Under the pieces are notes generated by a model that saw only the letters and a program-made list of their open reading frames with translations, was not told the DNA's origin and made no database searches. A program made the position numbers and the translations under genes. 64,000 nt of DNA, taken from NCBI GenBank assembly GCA_023014335.1, contig JAECYW010000006.1, positions 1,302,001-1,366,000 of the forward strand, given 5' to 3'. This DNA comes from Galerina marginata (Eukaryota; Basidiomycota; Agaricomycetes; Agaricales; Galerinaceae). The first letter of the stretch is position 1; each line of letters starts with the position of its first letter. Positions 57,500 to 64,000 of the stretch are shown here, one piece after another.

Positions 57500-60380
57500 G
57501 GTGTGGTGTTGGGGGAAGGAAGGAAGCACGCGAAATATATATTTAATAATATGATTCCTGGATCCGTCAAGGCCCCAGAAAATTGAATAAATGAAAGGGT
57601 CCACGCGGTATGCGGGAAATGGGCTGTGAAATGAGGGCGTATTGCGGCTGGAAAAAGCGATGGACAGGGCTTAGAAGATTCTTGCAAGCATATCAGAGTG
57701 GATATTAGACCTCCAGCTAGCTCTGAGGACGGTGAGGGGAGGAGTAGAGAAACAAAAAGCGACCAACTTGGCCAGAACGCCGTGCCAAGCTCAACTTTTT
57801 GCACCACGTGACACTGACAGGCACCTTTTTTTTTAATTGATCCTGTCCGCCGACGACAGCCACAGTGACGCCGGTTCAACTCTCTTTCCTCTGCATCTCA
57901 TGTTCAACTGAGAAAACAGAACACTGTAAACGCTTCTTCTCGTCTCCTGGGCCACAATCTGTGCCATAGTCAACTACACCGGCGAACCGCGACGCCTTGC
58001 TCAACAGTTTTACCTGGTTTCTACCCGCAGTCGTCAGTCTCCCAGAATTACCTCGTTGCCTTGACGATGGACCCTCTCACGGACAGCCGTTCATGACTAT
58101 TCCATTCCGAGATGCTTGTTTGCATTTTCTGACTCTGAGCGCAGAAGAGGACGCCCTTTGACTGACGGGTATTCGGCACTCGGGCGTGCTTCTATTCTTT
58201 GCACCGAACACGAGTCGAACAAGGATGACTGTGTTGGGACGCCAGACCTGCGTCATTCATTTCGTCAGTGATAACATTCGAAACAAAGCAACAGCCTACA
58301 ACCCCGCGCTATCTCTGACGCGGGCAGTGGAGACCACTCACGAACGTGAATGAAACGTATATCCGATGACCGCGAGTACGATAGCTATTCCGCCCAGTAG
58401 TCGCTACGGTTTCTCAAACGAGCAACCACCGGTCCAGAGTCTGGAGGACCCACTATCATCATCTAGAACCCATTTATGCTAGATATCACCTGCCCACAAA
58501 GTATACGACCCTGCGATGTCTCGGGCTATGTATTATCCTCCCGATGTTTCGCGACGGCGCCTGTCCCGTAACTCATGAAGGAAAAGGAAAAAGAACTTGT
58601 CATTCTATCAGCGTCCGCGACCCTCACGCTTCTTCTATGATGCTTATCTACATCACCACCCACGTCGAGTAAACTCTGTCATCGTTAACGTCTTTCAAGG
58701 TCATGAGCAGCATCACGCGGTCTCGACAATATACGAGTGCATGCACGGCACATTAACCCTGCCAGTGAGCACCGTCGCTCAAACGCCTGCCACCTTCGAC
58801 GCTCGACGCTCGACTCCAGCTCTCTACTAGCACAGCTGGAAGATATAATCTTGAAAGGGCGCGGAAAATGATTATGAGACCCGAAAGTGCAAGCTGGGTA
58901 GGCTGTCGAAATTCTACGACTTGACTTCACCCTTTCAAAGCCATACTCGTATTTCATCACGAGTCCAACAAGAATAATCGATGTCGTACTAAGTACTTCG
59001 TACAGTCCAGGTGCATCGACGGCTCACGATCAGGCGACACCGAACACTGTTCCGTGATTTCTAAGTACAGCATCGCCATACTGTATCACCGTCGTTTTGG
59101 TTGAGCCTCGGCTCTGATATCTAGTCTCTAGACTCCAGACAGATCAGTCGAGCCGCGACTCGCGAGGTGGGATAACGCTTGGAATTTGTCTGAAATGCGG
59201 AAAAAAAACGCCTGTCTCGTCCTCGCAGGGAGGGATCAGTCTGTGTGCCGGATCGCTCGAGGTCGACTTCGCTCTTCAAGTTCATCATCACCATTATCGT
59301 CATTGTTATCCCACCCGATCTGACGAGGTCTGTTTCAGAGCCTGAAGTATCTACTTACTGTGCGGCGAATATTCCTATTCTAGATCTTCTCAACGACCAC
59401 ACGGATACGGATTCAGATACGGACACTCGTTTGCCAGTGGACTCAGCAGCTAATCCTTTTAGCCCTTAACGCTTTCCCTAATCCGCGTTCGCGCTTCACT
59501 GCAGTCTGGCAAGGACCTCAGACTCGGACTCGGACTCGGACTCGGGCTCGATTTCATGTCATCTCGAGCTCGCTAAACGTGGGCACATAGAGGCTCGCGA
59601 TTCCTAGGCCTTTTAAGTTCTACTCGAGTATTCCAATTCCAAGTACCACTGCCACTGTAATTATAACCAGGCGGAGGTTCAGCCCGTCGCGCTCGAGCTC
59701 GAGCTCGCACTGTCGACCTTGGATATACTCTACGTTCGCGCTGTGTGCTGGTTCGTCTGTTCTTCGTCACTACCAAGCTGGGCGCTCACCGAGTCTGTGA
59801 CTCGTATGCTACCTAATCGCTTAATTTTTTTATTCCAGACCTGGACACGCATCCATCCATGTTAACTAAATCTGATTTTTCAATTCAATTCAGTTCACTG
59901 GCATATCGCATCCTCTTAGACTCAAACTTGAAGCTTGAAGTGTGGACTTTTATTGTAAAATCCAGTCGAGCGTGTTTTCCCAAGGGTCGGATTTTGGGGA
60001 ATGTTTGGAGAGGAAGTTTTTCTAGAAGATAAAAAAGACGTTATTGAAAAATTGAATGGCATTGATCAAGCATTGATAGAGTGCAATGTGTGGAAGGAGG
60101 GCCGAGGCAAATAATAAGCACGATCAATGATTATTATATAAGCTACTTTTGCCGGTGGTAAAAACGACCACCAGAAGGTCCAGAACCCCTCCTCTCAGAA
60201 TAAAATTTTTATGCAGTATTCTTTGAGCCAATCGTATGCATTTTGTCTCCAAGAAGTCGGGAAAGACTGTTGCCGTCGCGTCCATTCAACGCGACGATAT
60301 TGAATGTCCACACTTACATAAGCAATTCATTCGGTTATTCTTTTCCTTTGTCCAGTTCAACAGCTGTCTTTTACGCAACC
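57500..60380. other. Gene-poor stretch of about 2.9 kb
   Basis: No coding region is convincing on either strand. At about 59520-59553 there is a short tandem array of the hexamer cggact, and at 59690-59712 a gagctc-rich palindromic run. This could be an upstream region, a degraded repeat, or hold a long non-coding RNA; nothing in the sequence decides. Confidence 0.45.
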
Positions 60381-61977
60381 ATGGCATCCGTAATCCAACA
60401 CCGGCTTCCACTGGACGTGTTCTCAGTCATAATCGACATCTTGTCCTCTGATCTCGACACCCCAGCTGTAACAAGACTTCAAACGCTCATAGCACTGTCC
60501 CTCTCTTGTCGGCTGCTGCTTGAACCATCACGGAAGGGAATATTTAGGGAAATTACCATTGGCCTCTGGTTTCCAAAGCGTAAATCTTTGGGAAGGAACA
60601 GTATACCTGTATCGCGTGTCCCTCAGCAGCAGACAACGGCGCCGGAACTCTACATCACCATAGGCTTTGAGGAAATGAAAACGCTGCTCGACCACAATCC
60701 GTACATCGCCAACTACGTTCGCTCATTGACCTGCCAATTATGCCCAGCCGATTACTACAGCACGCTATGTCACAGGCTCCTGCGCAAGTTTGGCCGCTTG
60801 CAAAGCTTGACGGTGATGCCTCACCCGTTGCCCCTCGATGCTATATTGAACGTGGAGAGGTTTGAAGTTTACGACTCCGAGGAAAATTGTGGATCGGATA
60901 GCGAATATGACAAGGGTGTGTATGAAGCTTACGATGATGATTGGGGGTCGGATAGTGATTTTGACGAGGCTTATGATCCTGACGAGGGAGATTGGCAGCC
61001 GGAGAGCGAACGCGACGAAGTCGATAGCTTCATTAACTGGAGTTTCATGTCCCAGGCTCTGCGTAATGCGCTTCGAAAATTAATGGATCTCCCGACTCTT
61101 GCCTTCCTCAAACTTTCAAATATTACCAATTTTCCGACCCAGGTCCTTGCGTTTTCCCATGGCCTGCAAGTCTTGAACCTCTCTAGGTGCCAAATGGCGT
61201 CAATTCCCTCTCGAGGTATGATTCTCCCCAATGACTCTCCGATTCGATTACAAGAGCTCCGGATTACCCCTGGAGGAAAGAAGAATGTGGAAAGGCTAAA
61301 AGGATTTCTATCGCCGGGTGTCCCAGTGCTCGAGCTCTCTCACATCCGTGAATTATCTTTCATCATACCGACCGTGTTCGACGTGCCTCAACTTGGAGAA
61401 TTACTCGGTGGGCTTCTACACCTCGAGACTCTCGCCCTTACGTTTAATGGTACAGCTTTGATAAAACTTCTCATACTTTGTCTCGCTCATCACTCCACCA
61501 GACTTTTCCAAATCAATTGGACAAACCATCGCAACCCACGCAAACCGCCTGGCCAACCTCCGTGTTCTTCGTATTCGACGCGGAACTGTCCGCATGGCCA
61601 ACTTCCAAAATGGTCTTCTGTCTCAAGTACTGGACAGCTTGTTGTCGCTCAACAAGCTCGAAGAAGTGGACATCCGCATCGACGCGTATCCTCTCGTATC
61701 TACAGTCTTTTCCACCGATTTGGAAATGGTGGCTTTAAACCTTTCTCATGCGTCCATGTTTCCCGAACTGAAATTGGTTGCTATCACTGTTTTCTGGAGC
61801 GAGGATGAACCTGAAGAATTCCCAGTACAAGTGGAGGAGGAGGACGTCCTTAAGGCGGACCCTTTTGGGATATGGGACGGTTTTGGAACGACGCACCTGG
61901 CCTCACTCGCCAGCCGTAAAACAGTGCACGTCTCGTATTCGGTGAGGGACATCAATGGCAGTGTGATAACGTCATGA
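60381..61977 (+). CDS. D6: F-box/LRR-like protein, 514 aa
   Basis: Exons 60381-61449 and 61502-61977. The start MASVIQHRLPLDVFSVIIDI is the same as in D5, as are LIALSLSCRLLLEPSRKGIF, LQSLTVMPHPLP, FLKLSNITNFPTQVLAFSHG, LQVLNLSRCQMASI, the ELSHIRELSFIIPTVFD segment, FSKSIGQTIATHANRL, LSLNKLEEVDIRIDAYP and FWSEDEPEEFPVQVEEEDVL. An acidic Tyr-rich loop (SDSEYDKGVYEAYDDD) is in the same place as in D5. Differences are scattered through the gene, with the reading frame kept. The flanks match too, so D6 and D5 are two ends of an inverted duplication. Confidence 0.85.
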
Positions 61978-62720
61978 TCAGAGATCTATCAGACGGTTCA
62001 GACCTGCCTCGCGCGGCAGTCCGTAAATGTATCTTCGTACTTGCATGTAGTTCTCGTTCAGCCGTTCTGTCATGGCGTCTTTCGAATTTGGGAAACCTCA
62101 AACGGACGATCCTAGGGACTGGCTCGCCAACTCATGTCCCTGATGCTGAATCTCAAGATGGCGATGTAAGGGAAGAACTAACACCCACTTCCTCCTTCCT
62201 GTTTGGTAGCCTGGGTCAACTCGTGTTCGAATTGGGCAACCATAACCAAAACGGACAGCCTGCACCATCGCCCACGTCGAACTGGGGATCTTCTTGTGTC
62301 CCTGATCGTGTATCTCAAGATAAGCGAAGAACGACGACATCTGTGATGCATATCCATCTATCAAACCTAAAGCACCTTTCTTCCTGTTCTGTCCTTCTGT
62401 CAATTGCACACCACGTTATTTGGGAACCCTGCCCGACCCACTAACGGATGTCCTCATTCAGGAGCCGCCTTCCCTCGTCCTCAATTAGAGCTCGACAAGG
62501 GCTCAATTCCCAGTATTCACTGGTGATCTGATTCAACTCGTGTTCACGATTGTGACTCTCAACGTGATGCTATACTCTATGGTTGTGCTTGGGAGTGCAT
62601 CCTCGACCTTTGTAGAAATAAGCATGGTCCCCGTTCCCCTGCCCAACATGACTGTCTATGTGCCAAAGTGGGAAAACGTGCTGTTGGCGGCTAATTACAC
62701 TGCTGGAGTTGGATTATTTC
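61978..62720. repeat. Inverted copy of the D5 downstream flank
   Basis: Matches the reverse complement of about 48060-48841: ctcgtgttcgaattgggcaa, ccctgatcgtgtatc and tttgggaaacctcaaacgga recur in order. No gene. Confidence 0.7.
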
Positions 62721-62963
62721 GACGGGGAGTTAAAATGCGACGGCTAGTTGTTAGGATTCCGTCTCCATGTTTTTCATGATCTCCATCTGGCGTCAGGCTG
62801 CAGTCACTTCACTCATCCGCTACCAAGTTATAATTATTCTGGACACGCATCCGTGCAAAATCTGGCTTTCTATTCATATCATATCATATTACGTCACCTC
62901 AAAGCGTAATTAAGCCTCGCCTTCAACTCCCAACTTCCAACCCTACGTCCAACCCAACGTCCC

Positions 62964-63524
62964 TTAGCTATGCAAGCAAGCAGCCGAGTTCCGGTTCGGC
63001 GGAGGCTTCGACCCCTTCGGCAGAGGCTTCGACGGAGGCGCCTTCAAGTTCCCCGGTTTTCCACCCGATTTGCCGCCTTGAGGAAGACTCCCCTTTGTCG
63101 TCAACGTCAGTAAATTATATCTACCATGAAAATGTAAAAGCTGACGCACTCTCAGTTTGTTTAAGATGTTCGAGGTGAGCCCACGGCTGTCGAGGATGAC
63201 GATAGCGGGGTAGTCGCGCTGGTTATTGTCAGGATCTTGTCAGGCGGGAGGATGTGCATTGGGGAGTGGGATGGACGCACGGGTGTGTGCTCGAGCTCGT
63301 CTCGGTCGAACAGGGAGAGAGATCGGAGGACGAGGATGTTGTCGGACGCGTCGAAGCGTTCGGTTAGACTGGATCCAGAGGAAAGGGTCAATGTGATATT
63401 TTTCGTAGCAGATCGTGCCATGTGGTGCTGCATACCTTTGGAGAGGGTCCGGTACTGGTGCAGCGCTGGACAGGCTGACGGAAAGGCAGAAAGCGAGGAG
63501 AGAAACGAGTACTGCGCGAGACAT
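62964..63524 (-). CDS. E4: divergent family E secreted peptide precursor
   Basis: Start at 63524. The signal peptide MSRAVLVSLLAFCLSVSLSS ending near AAPVPDP is clearly the family E signal. The second exon (about 63373-63240) has SSLTERFDASDNILVLRSLS and FDRDELEHTP, the acidic module type of E1-E3. The next exon (about 63216-63160) has RDYPAIVILDSRG followed by NILNKLRV, in the place of IFSKIKxAF of the other copies, but a dibasic site is not obvious. The C-terminus is different: instead of Lys-rich amphipathic repeats there is a Gly/Lys/Pro tail (GGKSGGKPGNLKAPPSKPLP) ending in NSAACLHS. Either a shifted frame or a true change of mature region. Exon joints are tentative. Confidence 0.6.
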
Positions 63525-64000
63525 GATAGAAGTATCGACGACCGGCGTCTGTGGTTATTGCGCTAGCAATGTAAAGGAAGTTAATTATGTAGTTGTTGAT
63601 GTGTGGTTGAAGGCCGGCTTCAATGACCAAAACACCTTTAGGTTGGCGTCTTTTAAAGCTGGAGAGAGCTAGATATTATTAAAATTTGAAGGCTAAATGT
63701 GTACGGCGGTTGGACTGGGTATCATGATGTAGACTATTCTTGGTACGAATTCGAAGACCCTCCGTAATTAGCTGAGATGTGGCCGCGACGGTGGCGGGAG
63801 AGGCTGTGGTTGGAGGGAGAGTTGTACGAAGAGTAGGTGTCCCTAGCCGGTTGAAAGGCAAGAGGTGCCAATGAACCTGCGCGTTGGGTCGAAAGGACGG
63901 GCTGGCACTGGTAGATCAGGTATGCTGCGTTCGATGAGGAATAGGGATTTTACTCTCTTTTTCGGGAAATTACTTGCAAATTACTGGAATTCGTACTTAC
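63525..64000. other. Intergenic, right edge
   Basis: Upstream region of E4; no gene or repeat recognised. Confidence 0.45.

Noticed and set aside
56691..57879. Extension of the 53.5 kb frame to a 1,453-aa protein starting at 57879
   Set aside because: The added part reads through what looks like intron and upstream sequence, with no conserved features; the start at 57499 with a spliced long exon is more likely.
59520..59553. cggact hexamer array as a CRISPR or telomere-like repeat
   Set aside because: Too short, no spacers, and not a telomere motif; a simple microsatellite.

Overview
The window looks like a nuclear segment from a mushroom-forming basidiomycete (Agaricomycete type). The support is: dense genes with many 45-80 bp GT-AG introns; an exosome subunit, an epsin and an SRPK-like kinase of fungal type; a full Helitron; and several multicopy families of a kind typical of Agaricomycete accessory DNA. 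Exon joints below were worked out by hand. Where I give amino-acid lengths, the exon lengths sum to a whole number of codons.

Left edge to 3.1 kb: two tandem minus-strand genes for secreted, lysine-rich amphipathic peptides (family E). E3 lies at 33.8-34.9 kb and a divergent E4 at 63.0-63.5 kb. At 3.65-5.1 kb there is a decayed F-box/LRR-like gene (family D) ending in a dispersed repeat.

5.2-25.7 kb: the most unusual part. Three unrecognised families recur in a fixed layout: minus-strand pairs C then B, with an A gene convergent on the last B. The left block is C2-B2-C1-B1 facing A1; the right block is C3-B3 facing A2. Between them lie two small unknown genes, the core exosome gene RRP43, a fourth C gene and an intact Helitron replicase/helicase (1,903 aa). 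The Helitron start lies only 169 bp from the start of A2, on opposite strands. A B gene with a long tail and a possible nuclear signal (B4) closes the block.

26.5-37.1 kb: a large unknown protein, two short non-autonomous inverted-repeat elements, an SRPK-like kinase, E3, and an F-box gene broken by a frameshift in an A/T run.

37.6-50.4 kb: an array of family D genes (D1, D2, a pseudogene, D3, D5) built by tandem duplication of a roughly 5 kb unit. An inverted copy of the D5 end, with its flank, lies at 60.4-62.7 kb (D6). A broken MYND-finger gene sits between D1 and D2.

50.5-57.5 kb: conserved genes: tRNA-Gly(UCC), epsin, and a large low-complexity protein. A gene-poor stretch of almost 3 kb follows, then D6 and E4.

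Overall the window mixes single-copy housekeeping genes (RRP43, epsin, tRNA) with fast-changing accessory families. The two best candidates for undescribed biology are the repeated C-B/A cassette around the Helitron and the secreted prepro-peptide family E.
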